This document shows positions 1 through 5,260 of a stretch of DNA of 8,060 nt, piece after piece. The notes beneath the pieces were generated by a model. That model was not told the origin of the DNA. It worked only from the letters and a program-made list of their open reading frames with translations, and ran no database searches. Both the position numbers and the translations under genes were made by a program. This stretch comes from an uncultured Oscillibacter sp. (GTDB lineage: Bacteria; Bacillota; Clostridia; Oscillospirales; Oscillospiraceae). Location of the stretch: the NCBI GenBank assembly GCA_910588175.1, contig CAJUQQ010000078.1:1-8060 (forward strand). Direction: 5' to 3'. Positions within the stretch are counted from its first letter, which is position 1. Each line of letters opens with the position of its first letter.

Positions 1-351
1 CACAAAAAGGAGCTCTCCGGCGGCGAGGCCCAGACCACCAACAACCGCATGGAGCTCACCGCCGTGATCACCGCCCTGGAGGCCCTGCGGGAGCCCTGCG
101 TGGTGGAGCTGTGGTCCGACAGCAAATACGTCATCGACGGGCTCAGCAAGGGCTGGGCCAAGAGCTGGCGGGCCAAAGGCTGGGTGAAGGGCGACAAAAA
201 GCCCGCCCTGAATCCGGACCTCTGGGGCCGTCTTCTGGAGCTGGCGGAGACCCACACCCTGCGGTATCACTGGGTGAAGGGCCACGCCGAGAACGAGTTC
301 AACAACCGCTGTGACGAGATGGCCGTGGCGGAAAGCCGGAAATTTAAGTAG
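1..351 (+). CDS. rnhA: Ribonuclease HI, 3' part (5' end outside window)
   Basis: RNase HI hydrolyses the RNA strand of RNA-DNA hybrids (R-loops, Okazaki primers) in the cytoplasm using two metal ions. The frame is open from base 1 to the TAG at 349-351, giving 116 visible residues. Compared with the ~155-residue family, about 40 N-terminal residues are missing, including the first catalytic Asp (Asp10 in E. coli). The rest of the active site is visible in window codons: Glu18 in TTNNRMEL (E. coli Glu48), Asp40 in WSDSKYV (Asp70), His95 in VKGHAENE (His124) and Asp105 in RCDEMA (Asp134). An internal ATG at 49 is not the start, because conserved residues lie upstream of it. No clear terminator follows; the next feature downstream is a MITE-like insertion. 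Family assignment is secure. Confidence 0.95.
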   Translation, partial: HKKELSGGEAQTTNNRMELTAVITALEALREPCVVELWSDSKYVIDGLSKGWAKSWRAKGWVKGDKKPALNPDLWGRLLELAETHTLRYHWVKGHAENEFNNRCDEMAVAESRKFK

Positions 352-499
352 CAATATATATTTATAAAGAGCCTATAAAAGTATAATCCTTTTTGCCGTG
401 TATATTGGCAGTGCTTGTTCTGTTCCAGTCCATCGAAACCATGGAAGAGAGAACGTGGATGGGGAGGAGGCGCGGGGAAAGATTTTATGATTCCGGTTC
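352..499. other. AT-rich intergenic stretch between rnhA and the MITE
   Basis: No gene is supported here. The first part is AT-rich and has several -10-like hexamers, including TATAAT at 382-387, but no good -35 box at the right distance. It contains AAGAGCCTAT at 367-376, identical to the outer end of the MITE terminal repeat at 501-510, which could be a decayed end of a related element or chance. Open frames that cross this stretch run into the MITE and lack a ribosome binding site. Confidence 0.4.
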
Positions 500-665
500 T
501 AAGAGCCTATCCCGAAATAAGGCGTGCGCAGATTGCGCCGTCAGATTTTACGCCAAACAAGGCGGTTTTTCGCGGGCGGGCTGCCGCCCGGCAAGGAAAA
601 CCAACGAAGCGTGGCGTGAAATATGCAAGCAAGATGTGTGCGAATTATTTTGGGATAGGCTCTAA
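500..665. mobile_element. MITE-like non-autonomous element with TAA target duplication
   Basis: The element spans 503-662 (160 bp). Its terminal inverted repeats are GAGCCTATCCCGAAATAA (503-520) and TTATTTTGGGATAGGCTC (645-662), which match at 17 of 18 positions. It is flanked by direct repeats TAA at 500-502 and 663-665. Inside are small palindromes: CGCC/GGCG around an AAACAA loop (551-564) and a 7-bp GC stem at 573-590 with a 4-nt loop. There is no transposase, so it would have to be mobilised in trans. From memory, TIRs beginning GAG and a 3-bp TNA target fit the IS5 family (IS1031/IS427 groups); that assignment is inference. A reading frame passes through the element, but it has no ribosome binding site and uses the TIRs as codons, so it is not called as a gene. 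Confidence 0.75.
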
Positions 666-674
666 GTGCCAACA

Positions 675-704
675 TTCATAAACTGTTTACACCCGCCTCA
701 TAAT
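675..704 (+). promoter_or_regulatory. Weak candidate sigma-A promoter
   Basis: TTCATA at 675-680 (4 of 6 to TTGACA) and CATAAT at 699-704 (5 of 6 to TATAAT) are separated by 18 bp. Initiation would fall near 711. It is listed mainly because a strong terminator lies about 110 bp downstream with no gene between them. The -35 match is poor, so the call is tentative. Confidence 0.25.
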
Positions 705-710
705 TTTGCA

Positions 711-823
711 AAAAGTTTTGGGTAAAGTAAGAATCAGCAAAGGGTACTCCCAGCCCGATGCGTTTTCTCCCTCCTAAAATAAACACACACGAAAAGCGGA
801 CCGCCTGGCGGTCCGTTTTTCGT
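711..823 (+). ncRNA. Candidate small RNA ending at a strong terminator
   Basis: This stretch has no credible reading frame, yet it ends in a strong intrinsic terminator and has a possible promoter just upstream. The predicted ~110-nt transcript contains a small GGG/CCC hairpin (GGGTACTCCC, 746-755) and an unpaired-looking pyrimidine segment TCTCCCTCCT (767-776). That segment is complementary to Shine-Dalgarno sequences, as are the C-rich loops of known regulatory RNAs in Firmicutes. It could equally be an untranslated tail of a longer transcript from rnhA, since no other terminator follows that gene. It matches no known RNA family I recognise. Confidence 0.25.
789..823 (+). terminator. Strong intrinsic terminator, probably bidirectional
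   Basis: CGGACCGC (797-804) pairs with GCGGTCCG (808-815) around CTG and is followed by TTTTTCGTTT. The stem can extend outward through ACGAAAAG (789-796) and TTTTTCGT (816-823) with one G-T wobble, giving 16 bp, and the flanking A tract makes it look symmetric. It insulates the sigma-28 promoter just downstream from upstream transcription. Confidence 0.85.
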
Positions 824-850
824 TTCCAAAAGGAGAAATGGCGGAACGCT

Positions 851-877
851 TAAAAACCGTGCTGATCGTGCCGATAA
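851..877 (+). promoter_or_regulatory. Sigma-28 (sigma-D, flagellar) promoter
   Basis: TAAA at 851-854 and GCCGATAA at 870-877 are separated by exactly 15 bp. This is the full consensus for flagellar/motility sigma factors (FliA in enterics, SigD in Bacillus: TAAA-N15-GCCGATAT/A). Initiation would fall near 885, about 27 nt before the ATG at 912, on the correct strand and directly after a terminator. There is no competing sigma-A promoter in the short gap. The match is seen in the sequence; activity is inferred. Confidence 0.8.
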
Positions 878-911
878 TATTAATAAAGGGATGAAAAAGG
901 GAGGAGTCATT

Positions 912-1781
912 ATGCAGGTAAAGACCACTGCCCGGCGTCTTTTGCAGGCGGGTTTGCTGAATCCCACGGCGCCCGCTTCCAGGCGGCCGGAGGGGAGCGC
1001 TTCCCGGGCCGCTTCTTCCGGCTGTTCCGACCGTGTGGAAATTTCCCGGGAGGGACGGACGGCGGCACTTTCCGGGGCCGGCACGCCGGAGCCCCCTGCC
1101 GAAAAGCCGAATCAGCCTGACGGGTTTGACTTTACGGGAGTGGACTGGGAGACCTTTGACTGGGACAGCTGGGAGATGCCCACCTTGGACGACACCCCCC
1201 GGTGGCGTCGGGAGATAGACCCCGGTGAATACCGGAAGAAAAAAATGGAGGTCATGATCAGGAATTACGGGGAAATCGAGGATCGCGTCAAGGCTTATTA
1301 CCAGCCGGAATATGACAAGATTAAGGGAATGAGCAAAGACCGGGCAATGGATTATCTGTGGGACACCTATAAGGAGCCCTTCAGCGGAAGAGACAATCAT
1401 ACGCTGTACGCGCCCAACGGAATGACCCGGAGGGAGGCGGATGTGGCCTATGACCAGTTGCTACATTTGTATTTCTATAATACGACGGCTTTGCTGGCCG
1501 ACTCTTACGCCCTGAGTCCTTCGGATATCCGGGAGCTGAATACCGTGGAGAGCCGGGCCGTTCAGGAGACCGATCAGTATTTTAAGGACGCCTGGGACGC
1601 GGCCCACCCGGGCTACGACCCGGAGAAGGCGAAGGCTGAGCGGAAGGCCGCTTTCCGGAAGAAGATAGAGCTCATCAACAGCACCAATCTCAAGGATCTT
1701 CCCCCCAATGCCTGCCTCAGTCAGAAGGTACTGTCTCTTCCGGCGGAAGCGCCGGGGGAGGGGTTTCAGGCCGAGGCGTGA
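912..1781 (+). CDS. Unrecognised soluble protein with FlgM-like motif, probable motility-regulon member
   Basis: This 289-residue protein belongs to no family I can name. It has no signal peptide or membrane segment. The N-terminus (1-38) is basic and Ala/Ser-rich. DRVEISREGR at 40-49 resembles the short 'DxVxIS.EGR' motif found in FlgM anti-sigma factors and other clostridial flagellum-linked proteins. A Pro-rich linker (57-69) leads to an acidic aromatic stretch (70-98) with Trp at 79, 84, 87 and 98. The remainder is charged, Tyr-rich and probably helical (about 100-275). The start at 912 is chosen over the in-frame ATG at 891 because GGGAGG (899-904) sits 7 nt upstream of it. A sigma-28 promoter precedes the gene and a dedicated terminator follows, so it is monocistronic. 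A role in motility or flagellar assembly is inferred from promoter and motif only. Confidence 0.85.
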   Translation: MQVKTTARRLLQAGLLNPTAPASRRPEGSASRAASSGCSDRVEISREGRTAALSGAGTPEPPAEKPNQPDGFDFTGVDWETFDWDSWEMPTLDDTPRWRREIDPGEYRKKKMEVMIRNYGEIEDRVKAYYQPEYDKIKGMSKDRAMDYLWDTYKEPFSGRDNHTLYAPNGMTRREADVAYDQLLHLYFYNTTALLADSYALSPSDIRELNTVESRAVQETDQYFKDAWDAAHPGYDPEKAKAERKAAFRKKIELINSTNLKDLPPNACLSQKVLSLPAEAPGEGFQAEA

Positions 1782-1793
1782 AGAAGACATCCG

Positions 1794-1821
1794 GCGGGAC
1801 GGCGTTGGCCGTCCCGCTTTT
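1794..1821 (+). terminator. Intrinsic terminator of the 912-1781 gene
   Basis: A perfect 10-bp stem, GCGGGACGGC (1794-1803) with GCCGTCCCGC (1808-1817), closes on a GTTG loop and is followed by TTTT. It lies 12 nt past the stop codon and separates this unit from the nadE operon. Confidence 0.9.
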
Positions 1822-1835
1822 CCTGTCCCCGCCCC

Positions 1836-1864
1836 TTGATAAACCCGCATAAACAGTATAAAAT
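1836..1864 (+). promoter_or_regulatory. Sigma-A promoter of the nadE operon
   Basis: TTGATA (1836-1841) and TAAAAT (1859-1864) are spaced by 17 bp, each 5 of 6 to the housekeeping consensus. The predicted start near 1871 gives a leader of about 30 nt ending in the nadE ribosome binding site. It lies immediately after a terminator, as expected for the head of a new transcription unit. Confidence 0.7.
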
Positions 1865-1901
1865 AGACCCGTCAAAAATTCCACACAGGAGGTTCGAATT
1901 T

Positions 1902-3818
1902 ATGAAGCATGGATTTATCTCCGTAGCCTGCGGCACGCCGAAGCTGCGGCTGGCGGACTGCGCCTACAACGCCGAGCAGACCTTTCAGATGATGCGCTCC
2001 GCCGAGAAGGCGGGAGTCAAAGTCCTGGTTCTGCCGGAGCTGGGCCTGACGGGCTACAGCTGCGGCGATCTTTTCTATCAGGAGGCCCTCCTGCGGGAGG
2101 CGGAGGAGGGCCTGAAAACCGTGCTGGCGGCCACACGCAATCTGGAGGTGGTGACGGCGCTGGGTCTGCCTTTGCGGATTAAAAACAAATTGTATAATTC
2201 TGCCGCAATTATACAGAAAGGGAAGATCCTGGGTCTGGTCCCCAAGACCCACCTGCCCAATTACGGCGAGTTTTACGAAAAGCGCTGGTTTGCCACCGCT
2301 CCGGCGGAGCCGGTGGTGGTGAATCTCTGCGGACAGGATTCCCTGATTTTCCAGGCCGGGCAGATTTTTGAGTGTGAAAACATCCCCGGCCTGACCCTGG
2401 GATTTGAAATCTGCGAGGACCTCTGGTCCCCGGACTCCCCCTCGACAGGGATGGCCAAGGCGGGAGCCACCATCATTGGCAACCTCTCCGCCAGCAACGA
2501 TGTGGTGGGCAAGGACGCCTACCGCCGCCAGCTGGTGACCATGCAGAGCGCCAAGCTCCTCTGCGGCTATGTCTATTCCAGCGCCGGGGCGGGGGAGTCC
2601 ACTGCGGATTTGGTGTTCGGAGCCCACCAGCTCATCGCGGAAAACGGCACGATGCTGGCGGAGCGCCGCTTTGAGGGGGGGCTGCTGATTTCGGAAATCG
2701 ACGTGCAGCGTCTTGCCTGCGAGCGCCGCCGGACCCAATCCCTGACGGAGGGCGCGGGGGACAAACCCCGGGATTTCCAGAGCTTTGTCCTGACGGAGGG
2801 CGTGACAAAGCTGACCCGCCACGTCTCCCCCATGCCCTTCGTCCCCGAGGGGAAGGAGGACCGGGATGCCCGCTGCCGGGAGATTTTGCTGCTGGCCTCC
2901 CTGGGACTCAAGCAGAGGTTGGAACACACCGGAGCCAAGTGCGCTGTGGTGGGTCTTTCAGGCGGGCTGGACTCCACGCTGGCGGTACTGATTACCGGCC
3001 TTGCCATGAAGCTGCTGGACCGCCCCCTGACGGACATCGTCGCCGTCACCATGCCCTGCTTCGGCACCACAGACCGGACCCGGAACAACGCGGTGCTTCT
3101 GGCGGAGCAGATGGGGGCGACCCTCCGGACGGTGGATATCTCCCAAAGCGTCCGCAGCCACTTCCGGGACATCGGCCACGACCCGGAGGACCATTCCGTC
3201 ACCTACGAAAACGCCCAGGCCCGGGAACGGACCCAAGTGCTGATGGACATTGCCAACGCCGGCGGGGGCCTGGTTATCGGCACCGGAGACCTCAGCGAGC
3301 TGGCCTTGGGCTGGTGTACCTACAACGGGGACCACATGAGCATGTACGGCGTCAACGCCTCTATCCCGAAGACCCTGGTCCGGCATCTGGTGGGATATCT
3401 CTCCCGGGACGGGGAGGAGCCGGAGCTTCACGACGTGCTGGAGGATATTCTGGACACCCCGGTGTCCCCGGAGCTGCTGCCCGCTGTGAAAGGGGAAATT
3501 TCCCAGCGGACGGAGGATCTGGTGGGCCCCTATGAGCTCCATGATTTCTTCCTGTACTATGTGATCCGCTGGGGCTTCCCCCCGGGAAAGGTCTTCCGCC
3601 TGGCCCAGCACGCTCTGGGGCGGAAGTATAGCCGGGAGGTTCTTTTGAAGTGGCTGAAGTCCTTCTACCGCCGCTTCTTCTCCCAGCAGTTCAAGCGGGA
3701 CTGCCTCCCTGACGGGCCGAAGACCGGCACCGTATCCCTCTCCCCCCGAGGCGATTGGCGTATGCCGTCAGACGCGCAGGCAGCGGTGTGGCTGGCGGAA
3801 GTGGAGGCGCTGAAATGA
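1902..3818 (+). CDS. nadE: Glutamine-dependent NAD(+) synthetase
   Basis: This enzyme makes NAD+ from nicotinate adenine dinucleotide, ATP and glutamine in the cytoplasm, the last step of NAD synthesis. The 638-residue protein has both domains. The N-terminal nitrilase-type glutaminase carries the Glu46 (LPELGLTGYS), Lys115 (PKTHLPNYGE) and Cys171 (FEICEDLW) triad. The C-terminal synthetase (about 320-600) has the ATP-pyrophosphatase loop SGGLDS at 353-358. Ammonia made in the first domain would be channelled to the second. The start at 1902 is chosen because AGGAGGT (1887-1893) lies 8 nt upstream; the longer frame from 1836 would begin inside the promoter. The gene heads the operon. Oddly, the codons for its last ~17 residues, from MPSDAQ on, are repeated 206 bp downstream, with silent differences over the clearly matching part. 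Confidence 0.97.
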   Translation: MKHGFISVACGTPKLRLADCAYNAEQTFQMMRSAEKAGVKVLVLPELGLTGYSCGDLFYQEALLREAEEGLKTVLAATRNLEVVTALGLPLRIKNKLYNSAAIIQKGKILGLVPKTHLPNYGEFYEKRWFATAPAEPVVVNLCGQDSLIFQAGQIFECENIPGLTLGFEICEDLWSPDSPSTGMAKAGATIIGNLSASNDVVGKDAYRRQLVTMQSAKLLCGYVYSSAGAGESTADLVFGAHQLIAENGTMLAERRFEGGLLISEIDVQRLACERRRTQSLTEGAGDKPRDFQSFVLTEGVTKLTRHVSPMPFVPEGKEDRDARCREILLLASLGLKQRLEHTGAKCAVVGLSGGLDSTLAVLITGLAMKLLDRPLTDIVAVTMPCFGTTDRTRNNAVLLAEQMGATLRTVDISQSVRSHFRDIGHDPEDHSVTYENAQARERTQVLMDIANAGGGLVIGTGDLSELALGWCTYNGDHMSMYGVNASIPKTLVRHLVGYLSRDGEEPELHDVLEDILDTPVSPELLPAVKGEISQRTEDLVGPYELHDFFLYYVIRWGFPPGKVFRLAQHALGRKYSREVLLKWLKSFYRRFFSQQFKRDCLPDGPKTGTVSLSPRGDWRMPSDAQAAVWLAEVEALK

Positions 3819-3851
3819 GCGGGAGAGAGAAGCCAATCGCCTGTTCGGGGC

Positions 3852-3886
3852 CCCCGCGAAAACCCAGCGAAGCGGTTTTCGTGGGG
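3852..3886 (+). repeat. Long hairpin downstream of nadE
   Basis: CCCCGCGAAAACC (3852-3864) pairs with GGTTTTCGTGGGG (3874-3886), 13 pairs with one G-T wobble, around a 9-nt loop. The next bases are AAAGGAGG, not a T run, so it is not a standard terminator. It could protect the nadE mRNA end, reduce readthrough, or be part of a dispersed intergenic repeat. Confidence 0.65.
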
Positions 3887-3913
3887 AAAGGAGGAAGGAA
3901 TGGAGCGATCGAA

Positions 3914-3935
3914 GTCCTCGCCGGAAGGCGGGGAC
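3914..3935 (+). repeat. Second intergenic hairpin with GGAA tetraloop
   Basis: GTCCTCGCC (3914-3922) pairs with GGCGGGGAC (3927-3935), nine pairs with one wobble, closed by GGAA, a GNRA-type stable tetraloop. It lies inside the 206-bp duplicated unit and has no T run after it. A third, bulged hairpin follows: CCGA(CG)CGGC and GCCGTCGG around GTAT (3957-3978). Confidence 0.6.
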
Positions 3936-4020
3936 GGAGGGGAGCGGAATTTCTTCCGACGCGGCGTATGCCGTCGGATGCACAGGCAGCGGTGTGGCTG
4001 GCGGAAGTGGAGGGCATGCT

Positions 4021-5241
4021 ATGAATAGAAAATGGGCCCTTTTGTCTCTGCTGCTTCTGCTCCTCCTCACCGCCTGCGGCGGGGAGGTGGTGCCCCCTCC
4101 GCCGGAGGCACCTCCCGCGCCGAAGATGCCGGAGGTCAAGCCGGAGCCGCCGAAAACCCCAGAGAAGCTGGAGGAGGAGGCCCTCCAAGCTCTGCTGGAG
4201 AGTCTGACTCTGGAGGAGAAAACGGGACAGCTCTTTTTTGTCAAGGTTCCTGTGGAGAACGCCCTGGAGGATGTGACCACCTATCACCTGGGAGGCTATC
4301 TGCTCTTTGGCCGGGACACCCGGGATAAGACCGCCAATGAGCTGATACAGACCATTGCCTCCTGGCAGTCCCAGGCGGTAACCTATGATACCGGAATTCC
4401 AATGCTCATCGGTGTGGACGAGGAGGGGAGCACGGTGGTCCGGGTCAGCTCCAATCCCCACCTGCGGAGCAAAAAGTTCTCCAGCCCCCAAAGACTCTTA
4501 AAGAACGGCGGCCTGACCGCCGTGGAGGCGGAAACCCGGGAGAAGTCCATTCTGCTCAAGGCGCTGGGCTTTAACGTGAATCTGAATCCGGTGGCCGACA
4601 TCTCCCAAAACTCGGGGGACTTTATGTATGACCGGACTACCGGCGGAGACGAGACGGAAACCGCCGGCTATGTCTCCTGTGTGCTGGAGGTCCAGTCCCG
4701 GTATGGCCTGGGCAGCGTCCTGAAGCATTTCCCCGGCTATGGGAACAACCGGGACACCCACAACGGGACCGCTGTGGACGAGCGGTCTCTGGATACATTT
4801 TTGAATCAGGATTTTCTCCCCTTCCAGGCGGGGATTGACACGGGGAAGCAGTTCCCGCCCCAGCCCGCCGTGCTGGTGAGCCACAACATCGTAAACTGCA
4901 TGGACCCGGAGCTCCCCGCGTCGTTGTCCCCGGAGGTTCACCGGATTCTTCGGGAGGATCTGGGCTTTGACGGCGTGGTCATGACCGATGATCTGGCCAT
5001 GGAGGCGGTCTCCAAATACGCGGCGGAGGGGAATACGGCGCTGATGTCTCTCCAGGCGGGGAACGACCTGGTGGTGACCACGGACTACCGGACCCAGATT
5101 CCCCGGGTCATCCAGGCCGTGAAGGACGGAATGCTGGAGGAGAAGGTTATTGACGAGGCCTGCCTCCGGGTGCTTCGGTGGAAGCTGGAGCTGGGCCTTT
5201 TGGAACTGACGGAGGAGGGGACCCTGGGGCCGGCCCTCTGA
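4021..5241 (+). CDS. Glycoside hydrolase family 3 lipoprotein (beta-N-acetylhexosaminidase type)
   Basis: This 406-residue lipoprotein probably removes terminal N-acetylglucosamine from peptidoglycan fragments or other glycans outside the membrane. The N-terminus is a lipoprotein signal peptide (MNRKW, a Leu-rich core, lipobox LLTAC with Cys19), then a Pro/Glu-rich tether (about 23-50). A single GH3 barrel follows: EEKTGQLFF near 63, KHFPGYGN at 235-242, the Asp245/His247 acid-base dyad typical of NagZ-type enzymes, and the probable nucleophile Asp323 in VVMTDDLAM. There is no second GH3 domain, as in NagZ-like proteins of this size. The start at 4021 gives a proper signal peptide and has GGAGGG (4009-4014) 6 nt upstream; that binding site lies in the duplicated nadE end. 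Gene 2 of the operon. Family is secure; the exact substrate is inferred. Confidence 0.92.
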   Translation: MNRKWALLSLLLLLLLTACGGEVVPPPPEAPPAPKMPEVKPEPPKTPEKLEEEALQALLESLTLEEKTGQLFFVKVPVENALEDVTTYHLGGYLLFGRDTRDKTANELIQTIASWQSQAVTYDTGIPMLIGVDEEGSTVVRVSSNPHLRSKKFSSPQRLLKNGGLTAVEAETREKSILLKALGFNVNLNPVADISQNSGDFMYDRTTGGDETETAGYVSCVLEVQSRYGLGSVLKHFPGYGNNRDTHNGTAVDERSLDTFLNQDFLPFQAGIDTGKQFPPQPAVLVSHNIVNCMDPELPASLSPEVHRILREDLGFDGVVMTDDLAMEAVSKYAAEGNTALMSLQAGNDLVVTTDYRTQIPRVIQAVKDGMLEEKVIDEACLRVLRWKLELGLLELTEEGTLGPAL

Positions 5242-5260
5242 CGCGGGGAGGAGTGCGTTT

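Larger units (their letters stand above)
3757..4024. repeat. Duplicated nadE 3' end with structured 206-bp unit
   Basis: Bases 3757-3808 recur at 3963-4014 with three mismatches in 52. All three are third-codon positions that keep MPSDAQAAVWLAEVE unchanged. The similarity then weakens, but each copy ends in ATGA a few bases later (3815-3818, the nadE stop; 4021-4024, the GH3 start). An 11-bp inverted repeat, AGGCGATTGGC (3749-3759) with GCCAATCGCCT (3832-3842), spans the nadE stop. Copy 2 has NadE-like coding sense but is detached from nadE. It looks like the original gene end, still coupled to the GH3 start, with copy 1 brought in by insertion or recombination. Confidence 0.8.
3815..4024 (+). 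other. 69-codon bridging frame between nadE and the GH3 gene, uncertain
   Basis: An open frame starts at the ATGA overlapping the nadE stop, with GGAGG a few bases upstream. It runs through the inserted sequence into the second copy of the nadE end and stops at the ATGA overlapping the GH3 start. The middle is Arg/Gly-rich with no recognisable domain, and the end reads MPSDAQAAVWLAEVEGML, a NadE C-terminus. It is probably a by-product of the duplication, but its placement could keep ribosomes moving from nadE to the GH3 gene. I do not call it a functional protein. Confidence 0.3.

Noticed and set aside
393..681. Two overlapping small open frames (90 and 88 codons) between rnhA and the 912 gene
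   Set aside because: They pass through the MITE and use its terminal repeats as codons; neither has a ribosome binding site or a recognisable domain.
838..894. 18-codon frame with AGGAG upstream, possible leader peptide
   Set aside because: AGGAG is only 2 nt from the ATG, and the frame overlaps the sigma-28 promoter, so most of it would not be in the mRNA.
774..1400. 208-codon minus-strand frame opposite the 912-1781 gene
   Set aside because: It is an antisense shadow with no ribosome binding site or domain, and it crosses the terminator and the sigma-28 promoter.
1872..2927. 351-codon minus-strand frame opposite nadE
   Set aside because: It is antisense to a secure NadE domain; long antisense frames are common in GC-rich coding DNA and the translation shows no family.
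2958..3611. Long minus-strand and +2 frames inside the nadE synthetase domain
   Set aside because: These are shadows of the conserved nadE frame with low-complexity translations.
3852..3886. Hairpin after nadE considered as an intrinsic terminator
   Set aside because: No T run follows the stem (the next bases are AAAGGAGG), so it is listed as a structured repeat instead.
3691..4491. 266-codon minus-strand frame across the nadE/GH3 gap
   Set aside because: It covers the repeat region and antisense of two real genes; the sequence is Arg/Pro/Leu-rich with no domain.
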